A stretch of 64,000 bases of DNA from Solirubrobacteraceae bacterium (GTDB lineage: Bacteria > Actinomycetota > Thermoleophilia > Solirubrobacterales > Solirubrobacteraceae): positions 140,955-204,954 of the forward strand of contig JAPSGI010000006.1 of the NCBI GenBank assembly GCA_031177685.1, given 5' to 3'. The notes beneath the pieces are model-generated. The model saw only the letters and a list, made by a program, of their open reading frames with translations, ran no database searches and had not been told where the DNA came from. The position numbers and the translations under genes were made by a program. The first letter of the stretch is position 1; each line of letters opens with the position of its first letter. Shown piece by piece: positions 43,851 through 52,578 of this stretch.

Positions 43851-43856
43851 CTTATA
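43851..43856 (-). promoter_or_regulatory. -10 hexamer TATAAG of the coiled-coil protein gene
   Basis: TATAAG on the minus strand ends seven bases before ATG 43843. On the other strand TAGCTC (43885-43890), nine bases before the ku ATG, is a weaker candidate for ku. Confidence 0.45.
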
Positions 43857-43899
43857 CCCGCGGATTGGCCGGTGCCGTTGCGGGTAGCTCTCCCTGCAA

Positions 43900-44811
43900 A
43901 TGCCGCGCTCCATCTGGTCGGGCTCGATCTCCTTCGGCCTCGTGAACGTTCCCGTGCGGATGTTCAGCGCGATCCAGGAGAAGGACCTGCACTTCCACTA
44001 CATCCATACGAAGGACGGCGGCCGCATCGGCTACGAGAAGGTCTGCAAGGCCGAGGGCAAGCCGGTTCCCGACGACGAGATCGCCAAGGGGTTCGAGTGG
44101 GAGGAGGGCGAGCACGTGCTCCTGACCGACGAGGACTTCGAGGCAGCCGCCGCCACCGAGCAGGGCAAGTCGATCGACATCAAGGACTTCGTCCCCTACG
44201 ACCAGATCGACCCGATCTACTTCGAGCGCACGTACATGCTCGGCCCGGGTGACGGCGCGGAGCGCGTCTACGCGCTGCTGACCGAGGCGATGGAGCGCTC
44301 CGGCCTCGCGGCGATCGCCAAGTACGTGATGCGCGACAAGCAGAACCTCGGCTGCCTGCGCGTCCGCGACGGGCTGATCACGCTGGAGAAGATGTACTTC
44401 GCCGACGAGGTGCGCCCGCTGGAGCCGATGCGCCCGGACAAGCTGCCCAAGCCGGACAAGCGCGAGCTCGACATGGCGATCGAGCTGGTCGACCGGCTGC
44501 GCGGGGACTTCCGGCCCGACCGCTACGAGGACACCTACCGCGACACGCTTTGCGAGATCATCGAGCGCAAGCGCAAGGGCGGCACGGTCACCGCACCCGA
44601 GGAGGAGAAGCCGGCCGCGCCGCCGGACGTGATGGCCGCGCTGATGGCGAGCCTGGAGCGCTCGACCGGCGACGGCAACGGCGCCCGTGGCCGCGACGAC
44701 TTGGCGCAGCTGTCGCGGGACGAGCTCTACGAGCGCGCGAAGAAGGCCGATGTCGCGGGACGCTCCGACATGTCCAAGGAGGAGCTCGTCGAGGCGCTCG
44801 CGTCGCGCTGA
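43900..44811 (+). CDS. ku: Non-homologous end joining protein Ku
   Basis: A 303-residue bacterial Ku. SIWSGSISFGLVNVPVRMF at the N-terminus, KDGGRIGYEKVCKAEGKPV, and the bridge region FVPYDQIDPIYFERTYMLGP are family signatures. A C-terminal SAP-like helix pair (LAQLSRDELYERAKKADVAG, about residues 268-287) follows a flexible linker and may bind DNA. Ku encircles broken ends and recruits the ligase and polymerase encoded downstream. The next gene starts three bases after its stop. Confidence 0.96.
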   Translation: MPRSIWSGSISFGLVNVPVRMFSAIQEKDLHFHYIHTKDGGRIGYEKVCKAEGKPVPDDEIAKGFEWEEGEHVLLTDEDFEAAAATEQGKSIDIKDFVPYDQIDPIYFERTYMLGPGDGAERVYALLTEAMERSGLAAIAKYVMRDKQNLGCLRVRDGLITLEKMYFADEVRPLEPMRPDKLPKPDKRELDMAIELVDRLRGDFRPDRYEDTYRDTLCEIIERKRKGGTVTAPEEEKPAAPPDVMAALMASLERSTGDGNGARGRDDLAQLSRDELYERAKKADVAGRSDMSKEELVEALASR

Positions 44812-44813
44812 GC

Positions 44814-45872
44814 ATGGCCCTCCCGGTCCGACCGCCGGTCGCGCCGATGCTCGCCAAGCTCGTGCGCGACCTGCCGGCGGGCGAGTACACGTTCGAGCCC
44901 AAGTGGGACGGCTTTCGCTGCCTGGCCTTCCGCGACGGCGACGACGTGGACCTGCGCAGCCGCAACGATCGCCCGCTCGCGCGCTACTTCCCCGAACTGA
45001 CGGCCGCGCTGCGGGGGCTGGAGCCGCAACGCTTCGTCCTGGACGGCGAGATCGTCGTGATCACCGAGCGCGGGTTCGAGTTCCCCGTCCTGATGAGCCG
45101 CCTGCACCCCGCCGCCTCGCGCGCGCTGCGGTTGAGCGAGGAGGCCCCGGCCCAGCTCGTGGCCTTCGACCTGCTGGCGCTGGACGGCGAGAGCCTGTGC
45201 GAGCGGCCGTTCGCCGAGCGCCGCGACCGGCTGGCGGCGCTGCTCGCGAACGCGCCCGAGCCGCTCGCGCTGACGCCGTCCACGACCTCGCCGCAGGTGG
45301 CGCGCGACTGGCTCGCGCGCTTCCAGGGCGCGGGGATCGACGGCGTGGTGGCCAAGCCCGCCGAGCTTCCCTACCAGCCCGGCAAGCGCGCCATGCTCAA
45401 GGTCAAGCCCGAGCGCACCGCCGACTGCGTGGTGGCGGGCTTTCGTACCTATGCTGACGCGCCGCTGGTGGCCGCCCTGCTGCTCGGCCTGTACGACGGC
45501 GCCGGGCGCCTGGAGCACGTCGGCGTGGCGAGCTCGTTCACCGACCGGCGCCGCGCCGAGCTGCTGGCGCAGCTGCGCCCGCTGGCCGCGCCGCTGGCCG
45601 GCCATCCGTGGGAGCGGGGGTTCCTGCTGGGCGGCGGCGCGCTGGGCCGGCTCGGCGGCTCGGCCGCGCGCTGGAGCCCCGACATGGAGCTCGACTGGAC
45701 GCCGCTCGCGCCTCTGCGCGTGTGCGAGGTCGCCTACGACCACGTCGACGTCGGACGCTTTCGCCACCCGGCGCGCTTTCGCCGCTGGCGCCCCGACCGC
45801 GACCCGGAGTCGTGCGGCTTCGACCAGCTCGAGGTGCCGGCCCCCGACCCCCACGAGGTGCTGGCCGGATGA
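44814..45872 (+). CDS. ligC: ATP-dependent DNA ligase (LigC-like)
   Basis: A 352-residue ligase. EPKWDGFRCLAF holds the nucleotidyl Lys at residue 30 (motif I), SRNDRPLARYFPEL motif Ia/III region, LDGEIVV motif III, DGVVAKP motif IV and MLKVKPERTADCVV motif V. The OB domain follows to the end. No nuclease or polymerase domain is fused, unlike mycobacterial LigD, so it is of the LigC type. ATG 44814 gives the conserved start; its stop overlaps the next gene (ATGA). Confidence 0.92.
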   Translation: MALPVRPPVAPMLAKLVRDLPAGEYTFEPKWDGFRCLAFRDGDDVDLRSRNDRPLARYFPELTAALRGLEPQRFVLDGEIVVITERGFEFPVLMSRLHPAASRALRLSEEAPAQLVAFDLLALDGESLCERPFAERRDRLAALLANAPEPLALTPSTTSPQVARDWLARFQGAGIDGVVAKPAELPYQPGKRAMLKVKPERTADCVVAGFRTYADAPLVAALLLGLYDGAGRLEHVGVASSFTDRRRAELLAQLRPLAAPLAGHPWERGFLLGGGALGRLGGSAARWSPDMELDWTPLAPLRVCEVAYDHVDVGRFRHPARFRRWRPDRDPESCGFDQLEVPAPDPHEVLAG

Positions 45873-46681
45873 GCGCCGTGCGCGTCACCAACGCCGACCG
45901 TGTCATGTGGCCGCGGACCGGTTTCACGAAGGGCGCGATGCTCGACTACTACGCCGCCGTGGCTCCCGCGCTGCTGCCGCACCTGGCCGGCCGGCCCCTG
46001 TCGCTCGGGCGTTTCCCGGAGGGCGTGGACGGGCCCGCCTTCCTGCAGAACGAGTGCCGCGGCGCGCCGGACTGGGTGAGCACCCACCCGCTGCGCCTGC
46101 GCGACGGCAAGGTGCGCAACTACTGCGTGATCGACGACCTGCGCGCGCTGCGCTGGGTGGTCAACCTCAACACGGTCGAGCTGCACCCGTACCTGTTCGA
46201 CGCCCGCCGCTCCGAGGACCCCACCGCGGTCGTGTTCGACCTGGACCCGGCCCCGGGGCGCGGGCGGGCGGACGGCTGCCGCCTCGCGCTCGCGCTGCGC
46301 GAGGAGCTTCAGCGGCGCGGGCTCGAGGCCTGGCCCAAGACCTCGGGCGGCCTGGGGATGCACGTCTACGTGCCGCTCAACTCGCCCCACGACTTCGCGA
46401 CGACGCGCGCGTTCGCCCGCGGCGTCGGCGAGACGCTTGCGGACCGCTTCCCGGCGCGCGTCGACTGGCTCCAGAACCACCCGCGCCGCTCGACCGTGGC
46501 CCCCTACTCGCTGCGCGGCATGGCGCTGCCCTTCGTCTCCACGCCGCTGCGCTGGGAGGAGGTGCGCGAGGGCGCGGACGGCGAGCCGCTGGACTTCCTG
46601 CCCGGCGACGTGCTCGCGCGCGTGCAGCGGCACGGAGACCTGTTCGCACCGGTGCTCGAGCGGCGCCAGGCGCTTCCATGA
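45869..46681 (+). CDS. Stand-alone LigD polymerase domain (NHEJ primase-polymerase)
   Basis: A 270-residue archaeo-eukaryotic primase-type polymerase. It begins VRVTNADRVMWPRTGFTKG, contains VVFDLDPAP with the metal Asp pair, KTSGGLGMHVYVPL with the catalytic His/Ser region, and ARVDWLQNHPRRSTVAPYSLR, all ordered as in the PolDom of LigD. It fills gaps and adds ribonucleotides during end joining. The ATG overlaps the ligase stop, and its stop overlaps the GH15 gene, so ligase and polymerase are separate but coupled. Confidence 0.93.
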   Translation: MSAVRVTNADRVMWPRTGFTKGAMLDYYAAVAPALLPHLAGRPLSLGRFPEGVDGPAFLQNECRGAPDWVSTHPLRLRDGKVRNYCVIDDLRALRWVVNLNTVELHPYLFDARRSEDPTAVVFDLDPAPGRGRADGCRLALALREELQRRGLEAWPKTSGGLGMHVYVPLNSPHDFATTRAFARGVGETLADRFPARVDWLQNHPRRSTVAPYSLRGMALPFVSTPLRWEEVREGADGEPLDFLPGDVLARVQRHGDLFAPVLERRQALP

Positions 46682-48489
46682 GCTTGGCGATCGAGGACTA
46701 CGGCCTGATCGGCGACACGCAGACCGCCGCGCTGGTCGGGCGCGACGGCTCGGTCGACTGGCTGTGCCTGCCGCGCTTCGACTCCGAGGCGTGCTTCGCC
46801 GCCCTGCTGGGCGAGGAGCGGCACGGGCGCTGGCGCATCGCCCCGGCGGCCGGGCGGCCCGAGACGGTGCAGCGCTACCGCGACGGCACGCTGGTCCTGG
46901 AGACGGAGTCCCGCTGTCGCGAGGGGACGGTGCGCGTGGTGGACTTCATGCCGATCCGGGGGCGGGCGCCCGACATCGTGCGGATAGTCGAGGGGATCGA
47001 GGGCGCTGTCCCGATGCGCATGCGGATGGTCCCCCGCTTCGGCTACGGGCAGGTCCGGCCGTGGACGCGCTGCGCCGGCGGGCGCACGATCGCCGTGGCC
47101 GGCCCCGACGCGCTCGTCCTCGACGCACCCTTCCCCGTGCAGCTCGACGGTCCCGACGTGGCGTCGAGCTTCACCGTGCGCGCCGGCGAGCGACACGGCT
47201 TCGTCCTCACGTGGACGTCCTCGCACGAGATCCCCGCCGCCGCGGTCGACGCGCGGGAGGCGCTGGACTCGACGGAGCGCTGGTGGCGCGAGTGGGCGGC
47301 CCAGTCCACGTACGACGGTCCCTACGAGCGCGAGGTCACGCGCTCGCTGATCACGCTGAAGGCGATGACCTACGCGCCGACCGGGGGGATCGTCGCCGCC
47401 GCGACGACGTCGCTGCCCGAGCACCTCGGCGGGGTGCGCAACTGGGACTACCGCTACTGCTGGATCCGCGACGCGACGCTGACGCTCTACGCGCTGCTCG
47501 CCGCGGGCTACACGCAGGAGGCGGTCGCGTGGCGCGACTGGCTGCTGCGGGCGGTCGCGGGCGACCCCGCCCAGATGCAGATCATGTACGGCGCCGCCGG
47601 CGAGCGCCGCCTGCTGGAGTGGGAGGCGGACTGGCTGCCCGGCTATGCGGGCTCGGTTCCGGTGCGCATCGGCAACGCCGCCAGCCGGCAGTTCCAGCTT
47701 GACGTCTTCGGCGAGGTCATGGACGTGCTGCAGCAGTCGCGCGAGACGGGCGTCGAGCCGCACGGCGTCGCCTGGCAGGTGCAGCGCGCGCTGATGGAGA
47801 ACCTGGAGGGCGCGTGGCGCGAGCCCGACGAGGGAATCTGGGAGGTGCGCTCGGGCCGGCGCCACTTCACGCACTCCAAGGTGATGTCCTGGGTCGCGTT
47901 CGACCGCGCGATCCGGGCGGTCGAGCGCTCCGGGGTCGACGGTCCCGTGACGCGGTGGCGGCGCGCCCGCGAGGAGATCCACGCGGAGGTGTGCCGGCGC
48001 GGGTACGACTCCGGCCGCGGCGCGTTCGTCCAGTCCTACGGAAGCCAGGAGCTCGACGCCAGCCTGCTCATGATCGCGCTCGTCGGCTTCTTGCCGGCGC
48101 GCGACCCGCGGGTGGCCGGCACTGTGCGGGCGATCGAGCGCGAGCTGTGCCGCGACGGGTTCGTCGAGCGCTACGCGACCGAGCGGGCGGTGAACGTGGA
48201 CGGCCTGCCCGGCCGCGAGGGCGCGTTTCTGCCCTGCACCTTCTGGCTGGTGGACAACCTGATCCTGCAGGGCCGCCGCGCCGACGCGCGCCGGCTGTTC
48301 GAGCACGTGCTGAGCGTCGCGAGCGGCACGGGGCTGCTGAGCGAGGAGTACGACGCGGAGGCGGGGCGGCTGGTGGGCAACTACCCCCAGGCGTTCTCGC
48401 ACGTCGGCCTGGTCAACAGCGCCCACAACCTGCAGGGGGAGCGGGCGCCGGCGCGCGAGCGGCCCGAGCACGCCGGCGAGGCGGCCTAG
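46678..48489 (+). CDS. GH15 glucoamylase/trehalase-like glycosidase
   Basis: A 603-residue cytosolic enzyme (no signal peptide). The N-terminal beta domain (IEDYGLIGDTQTAALVGRDG) is followed by an (alpha/alpha)6 barrel; RNWDYRYCWIRDATLTLYAL is the substrate-binding start of the barrel, GIWEVRSGRRHFTHSKVM holds the general acid Glu and LLSEEYDAEAGR the general base Glu. In actinobacteria this family includes trehalases and glucoamylases. The ATG overlaps the polymerase stop, so it is the fourth gene of the Ku operon. Confidence 0.9.
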   Translation: MSLAIEDYGLIGDTQTAALVGRDGSVDWLCLPRFDSEACFAALLGEERHGRWRIAPAAGRPETVQRYRDGTLVLETESRCREGTVRVVDFMPIRGRAPDIVRIVEGIEGAVPMRMRMVPRFGYGQVRPWTRCAGGRTIAVAGPDALVLDAPFPVQLDGPDVASSFTVRAGERHGFVLTWTSSHEIPAAAVDAREALDSTERWWREWAAQSTYDGPYEREVTRSLITLKAMTYAPTGGIVAAATTSLPEHLGGVRNWDYRYCWIRDATLTLYALLAAGYTQEAVAWRDWLLRAVAGDPAQMQIMYGAAGERRLLEWEADWLPGYAGSVPVRIGNAASRQFQLDVFGEVMDVLQQSRETGVEPHGVAWQVQRALMENLEGAWREPDEGIWEVRSGRRHFTHSKVMSWVAFDRAIRAVERSGVDGPVTRWRRAREEIHAEVCRRGYDSGRGAFVQSYGSQELDASLLMIALVGFLPARDPRVAGTVRAIERELCRDGFVERYATERAVNVDGLPGREGAFLPCTFWLVDNLILQGRRADARRLFEHVLSVASGTGLLSEEYDAEAGRLVGNYPQAFSHVGLVNSAHNLQGERAPARERPEHAGEAA

Positions 48490-48549
48490 CGGCACGCGAC
48501 CCCCCGGTTGTCGGGTCCTTCCGCGTGAGGCGGGAACTGGTCGCGCGGC

Positions 48550-49404
48550 ATGGCGAATGGTCTGCGAATGGCGTTCACAGCTGTGCTGTTTCCCGGCCAG
48601 GGCAGCCTGACCCCCGCGTCCGCCGAGCGGTCTCGCGACCTCTGGCCCGAGCTCGTCGAGCGGGCGTGCGAACTGGTCGGCGAAGACCCCTTCGCCCGCG
48701 CGCGCGAGAGCACGCTGTTCGCCCAACCGGCGATCTTCGTCGCCAGCCTGGCCGCGTGGCGCGAGCGGTCGCCCGGTCTGGTCGGCGTGCGGGCGATGGC
48801 GGGCCATTCGCTGGGCGAGCTCTCCGCGCTGGCCGCCGCCGGCGCCCTGGAGGTCGACGACGCCCTGCGCCTGGTCGTGCTGCGCGCGAAGCTCATGGCG
48901 GAGGCGGCGGCGACCCGAGCCGGGGGGATGGTCGCGCTGCTCGGCGCGAGCGCGACGAAGGTGCGCGAGCTGGCCGACCGCCACGGCGTGGTCGTGGCCA
49001 ACGACAACGCTCCCGGGCAGATCGTCGTCTCGGGCCGCCGCGCGCCGCTCGCGCGGCTCGCGGCCGCGGCGCGGCGCGAGGGAATCCGGCTCATGGAGCT
49101 CGACGTGGCCGGGCCCTTCCACTCGCCCGACATGCGGCCGGCCCTGCTGCCGTTCCTGCGCGCGGTCGAGCGCACGCCGGCCGTGGAGCCGTCCGTGCCG
49201 GTCTTCTCCGGACTGACCGCGCGCCCCTTCCGCGACCTTCCGCTCGAGCTGTCGGCCGCACTGGTCGCGGGCGTGCGCTGGCGGGAGGTGATGGCGGCGC
49301 TCGTGGAGATGGGCGCGACGGAGTTCGTGGACGTCGGCCCGGGCCGCGTCCTGGAGCGGCTGGTACAGCGCAACGTTCCCGAGGGGGCGCACAGTGCGGC
49401 CTGA
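48550..49404 (+). CDS. fabD: Malonyl-CoA:ACP transacylase FabD
   Basis: A 284-residue enzyme. FPGQGS near the N-terminus, GHSLGELSALAAAGAL with the nucleophilic Ser, and AGPFHSPDM with the catalytic His are diagnostic. It loads malonyl onto ACP for the fatty acid genes that follow. ATG 48550 and ATG 48568 (AFTAVLFPGQGS) are both possible; the second gives the usual family start. It is somewhat shorter than the E. coli enzyme. It begins the operon; no clear -10 hexamer was found. Confidence 0.93.
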   Translation: MANGLRMAFTAVLFPGQGSLTPASAERSRDLWPELVERACELVGEDPFARARESTLFAQPAIFVASLAAWRERSPGLVGVRAMAGHSLGELSALAAAGALEVDDALRLVVLRAKLMAEAAATRAGGMVALLGASATKVRELADRHGVVVANDNAPGQIVVSGRRAPLARLAAAARREGIRLMELDVAGPFHSPDMRPALLPFLRAVERTPAVEPSVPVFSGLTARPFRDLPLELSAALVAGVRWREVMAALVEMGATEFVDVGPGRVLERLVQRNVPEGAHSAA

Positions 49405-50386
49405 GGTGCTCGCACGCACGATGGCGCCGCCGGTCGAGCGGGTGCGCACGGCCGGGATCGCGGGGCTCGGCGCCGCGCTCCCGCGCACCGTCGTGCCCAA
49501 CGAAGACGTGGCGCCGGGCATCGGCGTGGACGCCGCCTGGATCGAGCGCCGCACCGGGATCCGCTCGCGGCGACGAGCGGGCGCGGAAGACACCGTCGTC
49601 GGGCTCGCGGCGCACGCGGGCAGCGAAGCGCTGCTGTGGGCGGGCGTCTCCGCGCGCGACGTCGACATGGTGCTGGTCGCGACGTTCAGCGCCGACGAGG
49701 TGATCCCCAACGCGGCGCCTCAGGTGGCGCACCGGCTCGGTGCGGACCGCGCCGGCGCGGCCGACGTGGGCGCGGCGTGCGCCGGCTTCGTGAGCGGGCT
49801 CGGCCTGGGCGCCGCGATGATCGAGGCCGGACGCGCGGACAACGTGCTCGTGGTCGGGGCGGAGATCCTGTCGCGGATCGTCGACGCCGGCGACAAGCGC
49901 ACCGCGGGCCTGTTCGGCGACGGCGCGGGCGCCGCGCTGCTGGCCGCGGGCGAGGCCGGACGCATCGGGCCCACCGCGTTCGGGTCCGACGGGTCCGCGG
50001 CTCCGTTCCTGTGCGCGGGTCACGACGAGCGGCTGATCCGCATGGACGGGCACGAGACCTTCAAGCGCGCCGTGTCGGCGCTGGCGTCCTGCACGCGCGA
50101 GGCGGTGTCGCGGGCGCAGCTGGAGCCCGACGACGTCGACCTGTTCGTCTTCCACCAGGCCAACACGCGCATCCTGCGTGCCGTGCGCGACGACCTCGGC
50201 GTCGCCGACGAGCGCGTGCTGGACGTCATCGCGCGCGTCGGCAACACCTCGGCGGCCAGCATCCCGCTCGCCCTGGTCGAGGCGTCGCGGTCCGGGCTCC
50301 TGCGGCCCGGCGCGCGCGTGCTGCTCGCCGCGGTCGGAGCCGGCTTCACGTGGGGCGCCACCGTCGTGGAGTGGGGGCGCGCGTGA
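49394..50386 (+). CDS. fabH: 3-oxoacyl-ACP synthase III FabH
   Basis: A 330-residue condensing enzyme. ADVGAACAGFVSGL holds the catalytic Cys, FVFHQANTRILRAV the His, and RVGNTSAASIPLAL the Asn. FabH begins chains from an acyl-CoA and malonyl-ACP. GTG 49394 overlaps the fabD end by 11 bases; its stop overlaps the fabG GTG. The motif order and length are canonical. Confidence 0.94.
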   Translation: MRPEVLARTMAPPVERVRTAGIAGLGAALPRTVVPNEDVAPGIGVDAAWIERRTGIRSRRRAGAEDTVVGLAAHAGSEALLWAGVSARDVDMVLVATFSADEVIPNAAPQVAHRLGADRAGAADVGAACAGFVSGLGLGAAMIEAGRADNVLVVGAEILSRIVDAGDKRTAGLFGDGAGAALLAAGEAGRIGPTAFGSDGSAAPFLCAGHDERLIRMDGHETFKRAVSALASCTREAVSRAQLEPDDVDLFVFHQANTRILRAVRDDLGVADERVLDVIARVGNTSAASIPLALVEASRSGLLRPGARVLLAAVGAGFTWGATVVEWGRA

Positions 50387-51120
50387 GCGCTCGACCGCAG
50401 GACGCCGTGGTGCTCGTCACCGGCGCCAGCCGCGGCATCGGCGCCGCCACGGCGCGGGCGCTGGCGGCCGGCGGCTGGCCGGTCGCGGTCGGGTTCCGCA
50501 ACGGCGCCGACGCCGCCGGCGAGGTCGTGTCGGACATCGCCGGCCAGGGCGGCCGGGCGCTGGCCGTCGCGGCCGACGTGACCGATCCCGCCGGCTGCGA
50601 GCGCGTCTTCGACGAGATCGAGGAGCGGCTCGGTCCGGTGCTGGCGCTGGTCAACAACGCCGGCGTGCGCGCGGACAACCTCTCGCTGTCGATCAGCGAC
50701 GAGGACTGGGCCGTCGTGCTGGAGACCAACCTCACCGCCGCCTTCCGGCTGACGCGCCGCGCGCTGCGCGGGATGCTGCGCGCGCGCTACGGGCGCGTCG
50801 TGAACGTCGCCTCGGTCGTCGGGCCGCGGGCCAACCCCGGGCAGGCGAACTACGCGGCCTCCAAGGCCGGCGTGATCGGCATGACCAAGACGATCGCCGC
50901 CGAGGTGGCGCGCAAGGGCGTGACCGTGAACGCGGTCGCGCCGGGCTTCATCGAGACCGACATGACGGCGGACGTTCCCGACGCCGTCAAGGACGCCGTG
51001 CCGGCACGGCGCGCCGGGCGCCCGGAGGACGTCGCCGCGTGCGTGCGCTTCCTGGCCTCCGACGACGCCGCCTACGTGACCGGAACCACCCTGTACGTCG
51101 ACGGCGGCCTGGCCGCCTGA
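50383..51120 (+). CDS. fabG: 3-oxoacyl-ACP reductase FabG
   Basis: A 245-residue short-chain reductase. VTGASRGIGAATARAL binds NADPH, LVNNAGVRADN is the structural NNAG, VASVVG holds the Ser and YAASKAG the Tyr-x3-Lys pair. VAPGFIETDMT is typical of FabG. It reduces 3-ketoacyl-ACP in the elongation cycle. GTG 50383 overlaps the fabH stop (GTGA); the acp gene follows 13 bases later. Confidence 0.94.
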   Translation: MSARPQDAVVLVTGASRGIGAATARALAAGGWPVAVGFRNGADAAGEVVSDIAGQGGRALAVAADVTDPAGCERVFDEIEERLGPVLALVNNAGVRADNLSLSISDEDWAVVLETNLTAAFRLTRRALRGMLRARYGRVVNVASVVGPRANPGQANYAASKAGVIGMTKTIAAEVARKGVTVNAVAPGFIETDMTADVPDAVKDAVPARRAGRPEDVAACVRFLASDDAAYVTGTTLYVDGGLAA

Positions 51121-51133
51121 ACAAGGAGACCCC

Positions 51134-51376
51134 ATGTCCACCGCAGAGACCACCCGGATCGAGCAGATCGTCTACGACTCGCTCAAGACCTTCGGCGCCG
51201 ACGAGGCGGCCATCAACCGCGACGCCACGTTCGAGACGCTCGACGTCGATTCGCTCGACCTCGCCGAGCTGGCGCAGATCGTCGAGGAGGAGTTCGGCGT
51301 CGCGATCAAGTCGGGCGACGTGGCCGAGCTGGAGACCGTCGGGGATGTCGTCGACCTGATCGCGGCGCGCGCGTAA
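51134..51376 (+). CDS. acpP: Acyl carrier protein
   Basis: An 80-residue acidic four-helix protein. LDVDSLDLAELAQIVEEEFG contains Ser 40, the 4-phosphopantetheine site in DSL. AAGGAG (51122-51128 region) is a good ribosome site before ATG 51134, fitting the high yield needed for ACP. It carries the growing acyl chain between the enzymes encoded on both sides. Confidence 0.94.
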   Translation: MSTAETTRIEQIVYDSLKTFGADEAAINRDATFETLDVDSLDLAELAQIVEEEFGVAIKSGDVAELETVGDVVDLIAARA

Positions 51377-51378
51377 CC

Positions 51379-52578
51379 GTGCGGGAGGTCGTCGTCACCG
51401 GCATCGGCGCGATCACGCCCCTCGGCGTGGGGGCCCGCGAGCTGCACGCCCGCTGGGCCGCCGGCGAGGTCGGGGTTCGCGACGGCGAGGCGCCCTGCGC
51501 CGACTTTCAGCCGTACGACTTCTTCTCGCGCAAGGAGGTCCGGCGCTCGGATCGCTTCACGCAGCTCGCGCTCGCCGCGGCCGGCGAGGCGATCGCCGAA
51601 GCCGGCTGGGCGGATGGCGCGCCGTATCCGCACGAGCGCACCGGCTGCATCTTCGGGACGGGGATCGGCGGCCTCTCGACGCTCGAGGACAACTTCGGCA
51701 TCCTGCGCGACCACGGTCCCTCGCGCGTCGCGCCGCTGGCCGTGCCGCTGATGATGAGCAATGCGGGCGCGGCGGCCCTGTCCATGCGCCACGACCTGCG
51801 GGGCCCGGTGTTCGGCGTCGTGTCCGCGTGCGCCGCCGGGGCCAACGCGATCGCCGCCGCGACGCGGGCGATCCAGTGCGGCGATTCCGACGCCATGGTG
51901 ACGGGCGGGTCCGAGGCGGCGCTGACGCCGCTGGCGCGCGCCGCCTTCAGCGCGCTGGACGCGGTCTCGCAGGCCGGGATCAGCCGTCCCTTCGACGCGC
52001 GGCGCGACGGCTTCGTGATGGGCGAGGGCGCCGGCGTGCTCGTCCTGGAGGACGGGACGTCGGCCCGCGCTCGCGGCGCCCGCGTCCTGGCCGTGGTCCG
52101 CGGCGTGGCCGCGACGTGCGACGCGCACCACCTGACCGCGCCGCGCGAGGACGGCGCGGGCGCCGTCGCGGCGATGCGGGCCGCGCTCGACGACGCCGGC
52201 ATCGCCCCGGACCGGGTCGACTACGTCAACGCGCACGGGACCTCGACGCCGCTCAACGACCGCGCCGAGGCGACCGCGATCAAGTGTGCGCTGGGCCAGC
52301 GCGCGAGCGGCGTCCCGATCTCCTCGACGAAGTCGGCGATCGGCCATCTGCTCGGTGCGGCCGGCGCCGTCGAGGCGATCGCGACGATCCTCACGCTGCG
52401 CGACCGCATCGTCGCGCCCACGCTCGGACTCGAGGAGCCCGAGCAGGGGCTCGACCTCGACTTCGTGCCGGGCAGCTCGCGCGGCCTCGACGTGCCGGTG
52501 TCGCGGCCCGCGATCGGGATCTCCAACTCCTTCGGCTTCGGCGGTCACAACGCCGTGCTCGTCCTGGAGGCCGCGTGA
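51379..52578 (+). CDS. fabF: 3-oxoacyl-ACP synthase II FabF (KasA-like)
   Basis: A 399-residue condensing enzyme. VVVTGIGAITPLGVGARE is the N-terminal block, VVSACAAGANAIA holds the Cys, NAHGTSTPLND and KSAIGHLLGAAGA the two His, and SNSFGFGGHNAVL the C-terminal glycine loop. It elongates acyl-ACP. GTG 51379 starts two bases after the ACP stop; its own stop overlaps the carboxyltransferase start (GTGA). Confidence 0.94.
   Translation: MREVVVTGIGAITPLGVGARELHARWAAGEVGVRDGEAPCADFQPYDFFSRKEVRRSDRFTQLALAAAGEAIAEAGWADGAPYPHERTGCIFGTGIGGLSTLEDNFGILRDHGPSRVAPLAVPLMMSNAGAAALSMRHDLRGPVFGVVSACAAGANAIAAATRAIQCGDSDAMVTGGSEAALTPLARAAFSALDAVSQAGISRPFDARRDGFVMGEGAGVLVLEDGTSARARGARVLAVVRGVAATCDAHHLTAPREDGAGAVAAMRAALDDAGIAPDRVDYVNAHGTSTPLNDRAEATAIKCALGQRASGVPISSTKSAIGHLLGAAGAVEAIATILTLRDRIVAPTLGLEEPEQGLDLDFVPGSSRGLDVPVSRPAIGISNSFGFGGHNAVLVLEAA

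Noticed and set aside
46504..49710. Minus-strand frame of 1068 codons opposite the GH15, fabD and fabH genes
   Set aside because: Low-complexity shadow of genes with strong catalytic motifs on the plus strand.
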